A stretch of 64,000 nt of DNA from Calycina herbarum (GCA_001414485.1 LLEY01000002.1:62001-126000), one strand, 5' to 3'; counted from the first letter of the stretch, positions 20,312-32,662 are shown. Program-made: numbers and translations. The notes: generated by a model from the letters alone, not told the origin.

Positions 20312-21484
20312 TCAAAGGATTTCAGGATTGCACCACTGAGTTGCGCAAACCAGATCCCCATTTTGATTGATGTAGTGGAAATGCACGAGGGCGTCTCCCT
20401 CACCACGAACGCGAAAGACCCCCAAATCCGAGGGACGACAGAATCCAATTCCACAAATCCAAACGCCATCCGCGTTCATGTAGTGGAAATGAACGGGAAT
20501 TCCTCCCGCACCACCGACGCGGACGCAGGCCAAGTAGCAATATCCAGTCTCACATTGCCATACACCAAATTCATCGAGGTAATGGAAATGGACTGGAATC
20601 CCTCCCTCACCACCGACGCGAGTTGGGTTCGATGAACGGGTTTGCTCCGCGTGTTCCAGTTGACCTCTGATGTCCTCCAAATTGATATTGAAGGAACGTG
20701 CTTCAGCCACACCCGGCCGATTTGTGTTGCTTCTATTGACAGTGGAGTTGGAGGAGAACACTCGGCGACCAGACACCCGATTTCCGTTTGTTCCTTCCCC
20801 GTTGGAGGATCCATGTTGAGCTGTGGTTGAGCGACAGCCTGAGAAAGCATGAGGTGGATGGATTTCACGGCACCGGCCGGCAGACGGTCCCTCAGAAGGG
20901 AGTTCGACCTGAACTGGGGATTGGCGGTTCGAAGAAGCAACTCCAACAGAAGGTCCAGATGGTCCTTGGTCAGGGGAATTCTTGACATGTTGGCGAGTTC
21001 TCTCGGATCGTCGAGCTTGCAATAGGAACCTAACAAGACCAACAAGAGACTCAAGAGCCTCGATGGCATCAAGGTCACAACAATGGCCTGTCTCTAAATT
21101 GCCTGGGTGATCGTATTGCGAAGTGCTTTGCCGGGAACGACTTCCAACATGATCATGCTGGTGGGGTAGCTGAGAGGAGTTCCCAGACGGCTCCGAGTTC
21201 TGGGACGTGTTATGGTTTCCGGAAGAGCCCCCCCTAGAGGGAATGTCTGAGGTCCATTCGCCCGGAGAAGGATAGTGAAAGAGGACGGGTAATCCATCGG
21301 GGGACGAAGGTTGAGAATGTTCCATGGTTTCGGTCTGACTTATGCACTGGAGAGTCTCAAGTGTGCCCAAGTCGAAATGGGAATGCTGGAAGCTGTGCTG
21401 ATGCTTTGAATTCATGGCGGGAACTGGATATTTTATAGATTCCTGCTCAATTGAGATATCCATGGGTGTGTGATGCTCTTGCAA
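20312..21484 (-). CDS. unknown protein with three C-terminal HxH/CxxxxC modules
   Basis: Uninterrupted 390-residue frame. Residues 1-280 are low-complexity, rich in Ser, Gln, His, Gly and Asn, with one possible amphipathic helix (DAIEALESLVGLVRFLL). Residues 289-390 contain three tandem modules of 33-36 residues with consensus RVGGxGGIPVHFHY, four residues, GVWxCxxxxC. Each keeps His-x-His then nine residues, Cys, four residues, Cys (H299/H301/C311/C316; H332/H334/C344/C349; H368/H370/C380/C385). A partial echo, GLPVLFHYPSPGEW, lies at residues 64-77. Two His plus two Cys per module suggest metal binding, which is inference. I recognise no known domain. No signal peptide or membrane segment is visible. 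The start could instead be the second Met (residue 8) or Met24. Confidence 0.6.
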   Translation of the reverse strand: MQEHHTPMDISIEQESIKYPVPAMNSKHQHSFQHSHFDLGTLETLQCISQTETMEHSQPSSPDGLPVLFHYPSPGEWTSDIPSRGGSSGNHNTSQNSEPSGNSSQLPHQHDHVGSRSRQSTSQYDHPGNLETGHCCDLDAIEALESLVGLVRFLLQARRSERTRQHVKNSPDQGPSGPSVGVASSNRQSPVQVELPSEGPSAGRCREIHPPHAFSGCRSTTAQHGSSNGEGTNGNRVSGRRVFSSNSTVNRSNTNRPGVAEARSFNINLEDIRGQLEHAEQTRSSNPTRVGGEGGIPVHFHYLDEFGVWQCETGYCYLACVRVGGAGGIPVHFHYMNADGVWICGIGFCRPSDLGVFRVRGEGDALVHFHYINQNGDLVCATQWCNPEIL

Positions 21485-22368
21485 TCAACAAGTATATGTT
21501 TGATGCTTTGACGAATGAATGCATCCATGATGACTTTGCCCTGATTGCCCCATCGTCACCATCGAACAATTCATGATTGAGAATATGCTTTCCATACTCA
21601 TGGAGTGTTCCTTCATCATGAAGCTACACATTGTGCTACTTTTTGAAGTGTAGGTTCGCAGAGCAGGTGATGTTGGAAACGCATGCACGATGAGCTGTGA
21701 TACCGGTGCACACTAAGACTTATTGTGGAATCTGAAGAAACCATTCCAATGGGATAAATTCTGACGTGTAACACACGCTGGAGATGTGACAAGAGGAAAA
21801 CAAAAGAAACTCGAACTCTAACTCGACATCCAGCTCACTTTATATCGATCGCATGGACATTCATGAGAAGACGCCATCGAGAGGCATGCTTACGCCATGA
21901 ACGTGAGACAAAAATGACTCCCAGCACCAACAAATCTGACAACGGAGAGGATCTTTCGCAGTGGAACGCCTGCTGCGCAAGAGAAGCATCTTTCCTGACC
22001 AGAGCCATGTGCAACGCTTCGACCTGGACCGAGACGGAAGACAATTGTCTGGAGAGCTTGGAGGGGGAAAATGAACTGCTCGCATTTCCATACCACGACG
22101 ATGAGCAGGAGGGAGAAGAAGACGAGAGTTCTTCGGATTCATGTAAGCAATTAACCATCCTCTATCTCGTACCTGCATTTTTGTATACCCTCATATCGGT
22201 GGTGGGATCGACTTCCTGGTGCCATGTGTCAATGGGAGGCACAAAGGAGCGTTCCAGCAAATGCTGGTCCCGCCAAATCAGGAGCTTGCATGGGGCGCAA
22301 CCAATCCCCCCACCTAAGCGGATCACAGCACCGCAAGAGGGAATCTTCCTCCAGGAATTGATGCAAAC
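21485..22368. other. divergent intergenic region between the module protein and DUG2
   Basis: An acidic open frame at 21863-22399 (+) overlaps the DUG2 start in another frame; it contains a GTAAGC donor near 22143. It could be a leader exon or a small gene, but I could not settle this. Confidence 0.35.
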
Positions 22369-25352
22369 ATGGCTTCGATTTTTGGAACCAGAGGGATAGC
22401 CACTGTGCATCCCAATTCTCTCCTACCACCGCACATTGCTGACCCTTTAACAGCAAACAGTGACGACGAAGAGGAGAACTACGAAGTCACTGACCGCGCA
22501 GATGGGATCGATACAGAAGTTGCGCGATCCAAGGAACGTCCTGAGTTAGCACACCATTTGCAGAATGACAGCTCCATTCTCGCACTCGCAGTTGGAGACA
22601 AATACATATACGCAGGAACACAGGATGGGGAAATAGTGGTCTGGTCATTGGCCTCATTCGAACTGGTTCTCCGAATACAAGCACACACCCGTGCAGTGCT
22701 CTGCTTGTTCCTTTCAGCAGACGGCCAATTGCTCTTCTCTAGTGCGGGCGATGCCATTGTCAATGCCTGGTGTCCAAACAACCTGAAGCGACTATATCAC
22801 ATCTACAGTACCTACGATGTTGGCGATGTTTTCAGCGTGGCATATTCGAAGCAGTTTGAGACTGTCTATTTGGGGGCACAAAATACAAGTATACAATGGT
22901 GTAGCTTGAAGGACTCAGCAACACGACCTCGTCCGAACCCAGACAGTCACCCAGACAGACGAAACCACAGATTCTTTGATTCTGTACAGCATGGAGGAAC
23001 CTCGACCCCTCGCCCTCAACCAAGTCGAAATGCTGTCAGTGATGGGGAGGTTCTGGAGATTGACAAGGCTCATATGATGCATTATGCCCATTATGGCTAT
23101 GTCTATTGTATGCTGCTGGTCAGAGGTGTTACGCGACTGGTAGAAACGGACGAGGATGTCTTGATATCTGGAGGAGGAGACGGTACTATCAAGATATGGA
23201 AGCTTTCTCATGAAAACCAAGGTATCAAGGAGTTGGCATGCTTGGGGCAAGATGATGCTGAATCAGTATTGTCAATGGCTGTGGATGGATCATTCTTGTA
23301 CAGCAGCAAGCTTGAAGGGGTCATTGAGTTGTGGGATCTGGACACCAAACAAAAGTTGCGTGTGATTCGGGCACATAGGGGAGATGTTATGACATTGCAG
23401 ATGGGTTGGGGTTATCTCTGGAGTGCTGGCGAGACTGGATTTGCAAGAGTAAGGTTCCCCGTACTGAAGAAGATTTTAGTTTTGTTGAGCATTTGCTAAT
23501 TAATTGTGCAATAGAAATACAGTACGGTACAATACGGCAAATACCAAAACGCGACCTCCTTCAGCCAAAAATATCATTGTATGAATAGATGGAGAGCCCA
23601 CGAGGGTCGGATTTTAGCCTCGGCAGTTACCATATTCAACGGACAGCAACTATATATTACGGGCGGAAACGATAATTCTGTGTCGATATGGAACATCACT
23701 GGTTGCTCGTCGGAGTCACCTGGCAGATCGGAGGTACCTGATAGTCAGCTCATCAAGTCTTTGCAGGAATTCGTCTCATTCAAGACAATTTCTTCGCGAC
23801 CTGATAATGCCGAGGATTGTCGGAGAGGAGCGACATTTCTACGGACTTTGTTCAAGAAGCATGGTGCGCAAACAGAAATGTTGAATACAAATGCTCGTCA
23901 AAATCCTATTGTCTACGCGAAATTTAGGGGCAACCCAGAAGTTTCTGGCAAACGAAAGAAGATCCTATTCTATGGCCACTGTAAGTGCCCTCCCTATATC
24001 CGCGCAACATTCAAACACTGACTTCAAAAATAGATGATGTCGTTCCTGCCGATAATAAGCAAGGGAATTGGATCATTGACCCATTCGAAATGAAGGGTGT
24101 CAATGGATATTTATATGGTCGAGGAGTCTCTGACAACAAGGGACCAATAATGGCGGCTATGTATGGTGTTGTTGATCTCGCCCACGCCCAAGAACTCGAG
24201 TCCGATGTGACCTTTCTCATCGAAGGAGAGGAAGAGTCCGGATCCCGTGGTTTCAAAGAAGCTGTTCGGAGGCACAAGGAGCTGATTGGTGATATTGATT
24301 ATATCATTCTTGCCAACAGTTACTGGCTGGATGACGAAGTTCCGTGTTTGACTTATGGATTACGAGGAATGCTTCATGCTACTGTCAAGGTCGATAGCAA
24401 TCATCCTGATGTACACAGTGGTGTAGATGGAAGTTTCATGATGGATGAACCACTATTTGACTTGACATCCGTTCTCGCAAAGCTCAAAGGCCTTCATAAT
24501 CGCATACAAATCCCCGGATTTTATGACGATATCCTGCCTCTGACCGATGCAGAGGAAGCTCGATACAACGACATTACCGATGTATTGATTCGCCGTAACC
24601 CGGAGCTGGGCCCACCTGAGACCCTCAAGGCATCCCTGATGGCAAGATGGCGCGAGCCAAACTTGACAATTCATCGCTACAAAGTCTCCGGTCCAGATGG
24701 TTCACTGGTATCCTCCCACGCCAGCGCAGCAATCTCCCTACGCCTCGTCCCAAACCAAGAAGTCGAAGATGTAATCAAATCCCTCACCGGTTTCCTCTCC
24801 GACGCATTCGCCACCCTCGACACCCACAACCACATGTCCATGACAATCGACAACCAAGCCGACGCCTGGCTCGGCGACCCCGACAACGAAATCTTCCAAA
24901 CACTCGAAGAAGCAATCATGGACGTCTGGGGACCCATCGGAGAAACCCGACGAGCTTCTGTCCCCGGTCCACGACAACAAGCACTCCAGAAACCACCTAC
25001 TCCTACCATGTCTCCGAGTCTAAAGCCTACACCTGCTACGACCAAGACTTTGACGAATGGAAGTGATCATACTAGTCTTGCCGAGGCCTCCCTTCCTGAC
25101 GCCATCGATATGGATTCTGATGCGGGATCGAGTAATAAGAGGAGGGGACGGAAACCACTTTATATTCGTGAGGGGGGAAGTATTCCTAGTATTCGGTTCT
25201 TGGAGAAGGAGTTTGGGGCTCCTGCTGCGCATTTGCCGTGTGGGCAGGCGAGTGATAGTGCGCATTTGGATAATGAGCGGTTGAGGGTTAGTAATCTTTA
25301 TAAGAGTCGGGAGATCTTTCGGAAGGTGTTTAAGGAGTTGCCTAGGAAGTAG
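22369..25352 (+). CDS. DUG2: glutathione degradosome subunit Dug2 (WD40 + M20 peptidase)
   Basis: Exons 22369-23448, 23515-23980 and 24034-25352 give 954 residues; both introns are GT/AG and keep frame. The N-terminal half is a WD40 propeller (IYAGTQDGEIVVWSL, LISGGGDGTIKIWKL, ITGGNDNSVSIWN). From about residue 500 comes a peptidase M20 domain: YGHYDVVPAD with zinc-ligand H515, GRGVSDNKGP with bridging D549, EGEEESGS at 579-586 and the dimerisation lid. This fusion is diagnostic of Dug2, which with the amidotransferase Dug3 cleaves the gamma-glutamyl bond of glutathione in the cytosol; Dug1 finishes Cys-Gly. Budding-yeast Dug2 is 878 residues; the extra length is a Pro/Thr/Ser-rich linker near residues 845-905 inside the peptidase domain. 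No DUG3 lies in the window. Confidence 0.93.
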
Positions 25353-26485
25353 GGATGGGCTGCCTGACCGGTGGTGGGAGGAGGGGTAGTGGGGATGTAA
25401 TACTAGCTAGCTTGTTTTTTTGCTTTCCTGAAAAGTTCAGGGGGCTAGGGGGTGGGTTCAGGTGGGATGGGAGGTGATTGCAATGGGCGAAGAAGGCAAT
25501 CTTTATGAGTTTTTTAAAAGTTGTGGCGTTTTCTACAGAGATACCCTCAAGGGAAGCGAGCGGGATCGAGCATTACTTGTTCTTTTTTTTTTACTTCGTA
25601 GATTGGGATTTCCTTTATGGGGTGCTGCTTTTTTCTGTGAGCAGCTAGCTCTTGTAGCTTATTATTTGAGGTCCTAAAAAAAGTCTGTTTTGATCTTCAC
25701 AGTTCCAATATGGCTGATGCTTGAGTTGGCTTGATGTGTTGTGTCGTGTTGTGATAAGTTCGTACTTGTTCAGGGGAGGTACCTGGGAGGCGAGGATGCT
25801 TGTTGATAAGAGTATTTGATTTTTGTTGGAAAGCGCATGGGCAGAGCTTGTCAATCATCTCGCCCTACTTTCTCCTTACAAGTGGGATATGGATGTTGAA
25901 CATGTGTTGGGTTCTTGTTATTGTCTTTTTCGGGCTTCCCTCTCGATTGAGATTGAGAACAGGAGTTGGAGGGTTTGATGGGTGGAGGGAGAAGTGTTGG
26001 TGGGGGGAGAAAGGAGAGAGTGGTCGGGTAGGATATTGTGCTCATGAGAAGGCGAGAGAAGAAATAAGAATGGAAAAGTAGAAGAAGGGGAAGGGGGTGA
26101 TAGATAAAGAAGTTGGAGAGAGAAAGCAGGGAGGCTACATATCAGAAAGTGCTTTAACCATTGCTCTGCGTGTACCTTCTGTAATTTAGGGCGTGCGAAA
26201 GAGTTTATTTCTGGATGAATAGTGACTTATTCAGTGAAATGGTACGATGCGAGGAAAAACTCTTGTGAATCAAAAGTTTCGATTTCTCAGTTTATAGCAT
26301 CGTACTTAGTCAAATCTCGAGAAACGGGGAAATTTAGATGCTTTAGAATAATTCGGACAACGGGACAACTCAATGACATCAGATGGAAGTGTGTTGTTCT
26401 GTGTGATATAATGAAATTACTCTTTAGCGATCAAGTTCCCAATTACTCCCCAAACAAATTCCTTCAACACAAGCGCGAATAAATT
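25353..26485. other. convergent intergenic region, nothing recognised
   Basis: G/T-rich 3' flank of DUG2 and 3' flank of the hydrolase-like gene. No gene supported. Confidence 0.5.
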
Positions 26486-27773
26486 TCAATCCCCATTGAG
26501 TAAGAACTCATCGAACCAAGTTATCGCCTGGGTAAAAGCCTGTTTCTTCGCAAAAATCTGCGCCTTGTCCCTCGCCTTCCGAGAGACGGCAAACCTATCT
26601 GTTACATGGCTATAAATCGTGAACTGATACGGGTTCGGGTTCTCGAACAAATATGACAACAACTCTTGTCTCTTTTCTCGGTGCTCAGTATCATTGAGGT
26701 ATCGGCTTTGCTCTGACACGGCAATAGAAATGGGTCCCAAAGCTCCTTCGGATTCAGCTGAGTCATTGTAAGCATTCCAGTATGGCATTTCCCTTTCTGA
26801 GAAGTGTGAGTCGGCAACGAATCCAGCTGCGATTCGATGGTGGTTGAATTGCCTGTATGGAGTGCCGTCGCTTAGTTCGAGTTCCGGATAGGGAGGGATG
26901 GCGTGCATGAATCGAAGAACCATTTCTGCGCTGCCATAGGCTGCTACCCCGATATCTGGTCTTTCTCGGACTTTGGTGAGATAGGTTATGGCCGTGGCAA
27001 TCTGGGCTGCTTTCTCTCTCTGAGTGCGATTCCCCTCACGGATTTCTGGAGGTATGATTACGTCTGTATTGTCGTCTGTATGAGGCTGCCCCGCGCCGTT
27101 GTGGTAGTTGCGTCCCGTGACGTTAGGCTGTCGACGATTCTTAATACATCATCCCTTGTTTTGTTTGTGGATGGGAGCTTACCATTATAGTGAGGTATCC
27201 CGCCTTTGGAATCTAGTTAGCTTTCTTCATTACAATCAAAAGGTGCGCTGAAACATCTTACAGCTGCGAATTGATCGCATCTGTTAAGTGATTAGCATTT
27301 CTCTAAGTAAAAGAAATGATACATACAGCAACTTGGACTCATAAGAAGTTCCGATCGCCGTATGATCCATGATGACGATAATCGCCGCATTTTTTCTCTC
27401 TTCTGCATAAATTCCAAATGGCTCTACTATATATGTGTTCTCACATTGCGCAATGAAATAGTCCCTATCTCTGTCTGTGTATTCCGTGTGTGAGATTCTA
27501 CCTTCCATTGCGGCTCCAAGAAAGATTTCGTCTCCTCGTTCGTAGCCGCTGTTCAAGTGAAAGTTGTAGGTTAGCGAGCTATCCCGTGACAATAACAATA
27601 ATTGTGTATTGATTCCTTACTTTATTGGTAGTCCTGTGCAATTTGTTGGTAAATGTGGAGTGCTTTCTGAGTTTGGGAGAGAATCTCGTACCTGACCAAG
27701 GGCATACATAGTCCGCGAAGCCACTGTACTCCACCCTCTCATCGTCATTGTATATTGGTATGTTCAGGCTCAT
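26486..27773 (-). CDS. dienelactone hydrolase-like protein lacking catalytic residues
   Basis: Multi-exon minus-strand gene. Firm exons: 27327 up to about 27578 (5' edge unresolved), 27262-27280, 27183-27203 and 26486-27085; introns 27281-27326, 27204-27261 and 27086-27182. The first exon from ATG 27773 (MSLNIPIYNDDE ... CPWSG) joins through an intron I could not place exactly. Joined exons read LLCDQFAAAGYLTIMP, then ITYLTKVRERPDIGVAAYGS and RFAVSRKARDKAQIFAKKQA with WFDEFL, the order of the fungal dienelactone hydrolase alpha/beta fold. The nucleophile-elbow Cys (normally GYCFG) is replaced within AAYGSAE, and the catalytic His of HGF is Asp (DRFAV). Hydrolase activity is therefore unlikely. 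It is divergent from TAPT1, sharing a 573-bp promoter region. Confidence 0.7.
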
Positions 27774-28346
27774 TATGATTTGTGATCTGGCGTTTCAGGT
27801 TAGGATATTTTGTTGGTACTTTGGATCCAGCTTGGAAGAGGTTTGAGAGAATATTGCCGATTTGGCTCTGCGTCCTTCCTCTGGGAGTTTCGATTGATGT
27901 TTTCAATGAGAGCTATGGAATGGACCAAAATAATTCTTCGAATCGGGTTAGTACACATTCCGATGTTCATTGTTCGGCGCCTCCAAATTTTCCAATTGGC
28001 ATTTTCGGCAACACTCCCCCGGATCATTTGAATGCGTAAAGGACAACACATACATACATAATTTGTAAAAAACAAGAAAAAAACAAGAATAGATGAGCAA
28101 TATACTAATTACTATTCCACACCTTCAGGGTTAGGGTTATTTTGGTTGCCTTGAGCTATTCATGCTGGGTTCAAGCCCCTAAAGTGAAATGGCTTTGGTC
28201 AGGTGATGAGGTGGCCATCAGGTGACTTTAATGATTGTTCCAAGTTTCCCGTCTTCCGATATCTGACACCTCTTCATAAGAATTCCGACGTCGCAACATC
28301 TTGAGGATTCCTCGATACCTATGCTCGATCTCATTGAAAGACCCAG
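27774..28346. promoter_or_regulatory. divergent promoter region
   Basis: 573 bp between the start codons of the hydrolase-like gene (minus) and the TAPT1 gene (plus). No specific site identified. Confidence 0.4.
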
Positions 28347-31300
28347 ATGGCAATTTATGTGGAGGAGGGCGAGAGAAGCCAGGACGTCGTAGCAGAGAAA
28401 ATCCAGGGGGCGCAGGATGGCCATGTTGGTGCTAATGTCGATGCAGTGTCTCGAGAGTTTCATCAATTGGATACATCAAACCACCAACCCCGACATGCCA
28501 CCTCGGACTTACATGACCTTTCAAAAAGCAGTTTGGCTGTTCATGAAGTGAGGCAACTTCCCTCTCCATCCCTCTCACCGACCTTTCGGAGTTCATCTCC
28601 AACTATGGTGGCAACTGGATATTTTGAGCCAGCTACTGGTTCTGCCCAGAGAGAAAACGAGAATGTAATTCTTGCACCACCGACACAAGTAACGAAGACT
28701 TTACCTCATGAGCTTCCTGATATCCCTGAGGAGAAAATTAGAAAGCCTCGGAAATTATCGGTGTCCACGGCAAAAGCGAATGGAGAGATTTTGAAACTGT
28801 CTGCAGCGGATATGGAGGCATTGACTTCTGCACCCGAATCACTTCCAGTCACTTCTCCGGGGAAATCTCCTAAGTTTGGCTTCTCATCGTTGGCTCCTTC
28901 GCCGGTGTTAGAAAGAAAAGGCTCGATATCTGACACACCGCGGTCGGATTCCGAGGACCCCAAAAGAAACGAAATGCAGTATAAGGCGACTGTCTCTGAG
29001 GTATTGAAGAATCCACAGCCTCCAAGTACAGACCGCAGAACGAGTTCGGAGGTGACTCCAACACCAGCGACTGGGGCCACCAGGAGACCAGGCTTCTCAT
29101 CACGGTCTATTTCTGCTCTCCCTCCAACTAGCAATCGGATGTCTTCATACAACAAAACGCCCCGTCAGACATCTCCCAGACGAAAAACTGCCTCAAATGG
29201 AAGCAGACCCGAAGCTTTAGCTCTCAATATACCCCCAAAGTCTCAGCCAAATGCGCCAAATAGTGCACTCGATCAGTCTCATTCCCCAATACCGCAAAAT
29301 ATACCTCTTCCACCCATGTCCATACCTACATACTTGCAGCTCGAGTTATCTTCATCTCGACCATCGCCTCTGTACATTTACCGATCAGCTAACAGCGAGA
29401 ATCCTTACGAAAGTTCAAAAGTCAAATTTGAGCGCTTGCTAAACTTTCTTTTATTGCCACCACAATTGGAGCAGGTACTTTATTTTGGCACATTAGCCTG
29501 TCTTGATGCGTGGCTGTATACATTTACGATTCTGCCTCTCAGATTTTTCAAAGCATTGGCCATTTTAATTTCGTGGTGGGGCGAGGTTTTTGCAAAAGAA
29601 ACTCGATTTATTTTGGGCTTCATCTATCATGGAGCTGGGCGATTTTGGCATCGGCAAAGGGAGGGTCGTGATAATACGGATCCCACGTCTCGCTCCCGTA
29701 GTATTTCTCGAGTACGGCCTGCTGCTTCGACTACATCGTCTTTACAGACTCGTCCAGGGAGACCTTCCGAGTCCGTGAGCTTCAGTGGTGGACGGGAAAA
29801 TGTCAAATCTGAACCGGATCGTCGTCAATCAAGACAAGGTTGGGGTCGTAAGCATCGACGGACCAAGTCGATACCTTCTTCCTTGTCTTCACACCATAAA
29901 GCGGATTTACTACAAGGGGCCGTTATTATTTTCAGTTGTATTATATTGTTGAAGTTTGACGCTAGCAGGATGTATCATAGCATCCGAGGTCAAGCAGCCA
30001 TAAAACTCTACGTTCTATATAATGTTTTGGAGGTACGTTATTGCGGTCTGATTGATCAGATGAATGCTAATTTCCCCAAGGTTTTTGACAAGCTCTTTTC
30101 AGCCCTGGGGCAGGATATTTTTGAATGCCTCTTCTCGGACGAAACTTTGGAGCGGGATCTCGATGGTCGAAGCAAAGTATTACGCCCCCTTGGAATGTTC
30201 ATTCTGGCGCTCATTTATAATGTTATTCATGCTGCAGCCTTGTTCTACCAAGTCATTGCATTAAATGTGGCAGTCAATTCCTATTCAAACGCACTCTTGA
30301 CACTTCTAATGTCAAACCAGTTCGTCGAAATCAAGTCAACTGTGTTCAAGATGTTTCAGAAAGACAACATTTTCCAAATGACCTGTGCCGATATCGTTGA
30401 ACGCTTTCAGCTTTGGCTCATGCTGACTATCATTGCGTTGCGGAATATTGTGGAACTCGGGGGGTTAAGTATTACCAGCGATGGTGGTGCTGGGGATATT
30501 ATCAAAGAAGCGATGGCACCTATCAGGTCCAACTCGATTTTGCCAGAAAGCTTCACTATACTCCCTAGTTGGTCTGCCGAGGTTCTTTCGCCATTCCTGC
30601 TTGTGCTGGGTAGTGAAATGCTGGTCGATTGGATTAAGCATGCGTATATAAGCAAGTTCAACCGTGTGCAGCCTGCTGTTTATCAAAGATATCTTGACAT
30701 TTTGGCTAAAGATTATTACACTAATGTAAGTTGCAAATTAACCCTCATCTAGGAGAGAATGCTAATTATGCTAGGCTTTTGTCAATCAAAATCTCATGAA
30801 GCGTCTGGGTCTGCCTGTCATCCCTCTCTCATGCTTGTTCATTAGGTCTTCAGTGCAAACTTATCATATGTTCCTCGCTACCCATCTTCCACCACCTCTA
30901 CCCTCAACTGCAACAGCATTGTCCGTTGACTCTGCCACCACATCTCCAGCCACCACCGCTGCTCTTGAACATTTCGATACCATTATCCGCAAAGCCCTCG
31001 GACGGTCCACTTTCGGCGTCCCAAATATCACAATTACTAGTCGCTGGTACCTCCCAAGTGCAGACGATGCGATCGCCGCTCTGACCATGCTTATCTTCTT
31101 CCTCGGCGCATTCTTCGTTCTGCTCGCCTGTAAACTAGTCTTGGGGATGTTACTCCTAAAGTTCTCACGCAACCGATATCGTACCATGAAGAAACGGGAA
31201 CATCAGAATTATACCATGGAAGGAAAAAGGATCGGGAGTTGGGGGATGGTGGAGATGGAGGAGGAGAAACGAGATCATATTTTTGGGGATGATCCGGAGA

Positions 31301-31410
31301 CTTTGAAGAAGTTGAGGGAAAAGGAGAGATTGGGGAAGGAGAAGGCGGCTGCTGGGCAAGATTTTTCGAAGATTAGTAGGTACGAGATGTCTGCTAAGAG
31401 AATTTGGTAG
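28347..31410 (+). CDS. TAPT1/Emp65 family ER membrane protein
   Basis: Exons 28347-30032, 30081-30725 and 30775-31410 give 988 residues. About 300 N-terminal residues are disordered (Ser/Pro/Thr-rich). The conserved membrane domain begins at PTYLQLELSS and includes FERLLNFLLLPPQLEQVLYF, LLQGAVIIFSCIILLKFDAS, KLYVLYNVLEVFDKLFSALG across the first intron, and SNQFVEIKSTVFKMFQKDN, the best-conserved block of the family. Several hydrophobic helices follow, ending in a charged cytosolic tail. Family members (yeast Emp65, human TAPT1) are polytopic ER/Golgi-associated proteins; Emp65 works with Slp1 in ER folding quality control. The 48-nt first intron is a multiple of three and stop-free, so its retention would add 16 residues inside the conserved block. 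Confidence 0.9.
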
Positions 31411-31795
31411 TATATATGTTGTAAAATATACCTTGTAGAAATATTTGACCATGACATCTTGCTGCTGAGTAGATGTCGTGACCTCTACAACTATCAGCCT
31501 AGTAATCTTAATGAACTGCATTGGGATTGGAGCTCCTTTAAGTTTCAATCTAACTTTGAACGAAAATCTCACTGATTATATCTCACCATGGTTGGCTATC
31601 TCCGTCCCCTCGGCTTTTAGCCCTCTTAACCCCTTTTTTGTGCCAAAACCCCTCACAAACTAATGTCGATCACTTTAAGGGCTTATCTGTCCATCTTGCC
31701 ATATATAAGATGACGTTCATTCTTCTCATTACTCTAGGAAACTGCTTCCCCTTGTCTAATTTTACCTAATTACCCTAAAAGGCACATCATCAAAC
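31411..31795. promoter_or_regulatory. upstream region of the SDR gene
   Basis: Contains TATATAA at 31702-31708, about 90 bp before the SDR ATG, and a C/T-rich stretch; a plausible core promoter. Confidence 0.45.
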
Positions 31796-32662
31796 ATGTC
31801 TACTTCTACTTCCGCCTCTCCTACGCCAAAGGTTTGGCTGATAACAGGCTGCTCCTCGGGTCTTGGGCTCTCGCTCGCGCGTCACGCTTTGAAAAACAGG
31901 CAACACGTAATAGCAACCTCCCGTAACCCCTCCAAAACACCAGAGCTAGTCTCTGAAATCGAATCGCTCGGAGGCCACTGGCTCAGCCTCGACATCACAT
32001 CTCCAGAAGCGGAACTCGCCTCCATCGTCTCAAAAGCAACATCCATCCACGGCCGAATAGATGTCCTAGTAAATTGTGCGGGCTACGCACTCCTTGGAGC
32101 ATTCGAATCGATCAGCGAATCGGAAGCCCGTTCCCAGATGGAAACCAACTTTTTTGGTCCTATGCTGCTTACCCGACTCATTCTCCCAGCCATGCGAAAA
32201 CGGGGGAGTGGAATGATTGTACAGATCAGTTCTGCTGCGGGAGTGGAAGCTAAAGCCTCTCGGTCTCTTTATTCGGCTAGTAAGTTTGCATTGGAGGGGA
32301 TGTCAGAGGCGTTGTATAACGAGGTTAAACCACTTGGAATCAGTGTTTTACTTGTTGAGTTGGGATTCTTCAATACACCGTTTGCGGGAGCTTGTAGGGT
32401 TCCTGAGAGCAAAATGCCAGAGGAGTATTTGGGGACGGCCGTGGAGCAGATGATGGATGCCGTGTTGAAGGGAGGGACTATGACGGCGATGAATGATGTT
32501 GAGAAGGGGGCGAGAAGGATTTTTGAAAATGTTATGAAGGAGGATGGGGAAAGTCTGTTGAGACTTGCTTTGGGGAAGGATTGTATTGCGAGATGTAGGG
32601 TCAAGATTGAGGGTTGGGAAGAGACTTTGAAGGCGTCGGAGGGGCTAGATGTTGCAGTCTAA
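31796..32662 (+). CDS. short-chain dehydrogenase/reductase
   Basis: Single exon, 288 residues, the usual length of classical SDRs. Cofactor motif TGCSSGLG at 17-24, NCAG at 93-96, catalytic Ser in QISSAAG (about 145-146), and YSASK with Y159 and K163. Arg43 after strand two (ATSRN) suggests NADPH preference. The FNTPF segment and the single-domain layout fit the fungal NAD(P)-binding oxidoreductases that reduce or oxidise alcohols and ketones. The substrate cannot be predicted; no pathway genes adjoin it. Confidence 0.9.
   Translation: MSTSTSASPTPKVWLITGCSSGLGLSLARHALKNRQHVIATSRNPSKTPELVSEIESLGGHWLSLDITSPEAELASIVSKATSIHGRIDVLVNCAGYALLGAFESISESEARSQMETNFFGPMLLTRLILPAMRKRGSGMIVQISSAAGVEAKASRSLYSASKFALEGMSEALYNEVKPLGISVLLVELGFFNTPFAGACRVPESKMPEEYLGTAVEQMMDAVLKGGTMTAMNDVEKGARRIFENVMKEDGESLLRLALGKDCIARCRVKIEGWEETLKASEGLDVAV

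Noticed and set aside
21863..22399. 178-codon acidic frame upstream of DUG2
   Set aside because: It overlaps the DUG2 start in another frame, shows no family resemblance, and an internal GTAAGC suggests leader or spliced RNA instead.
24647..25066. Arg/Pro-rich 139-codon frame
   Set aside because: Shadow of the DUG2 peptidase exon in another frame.
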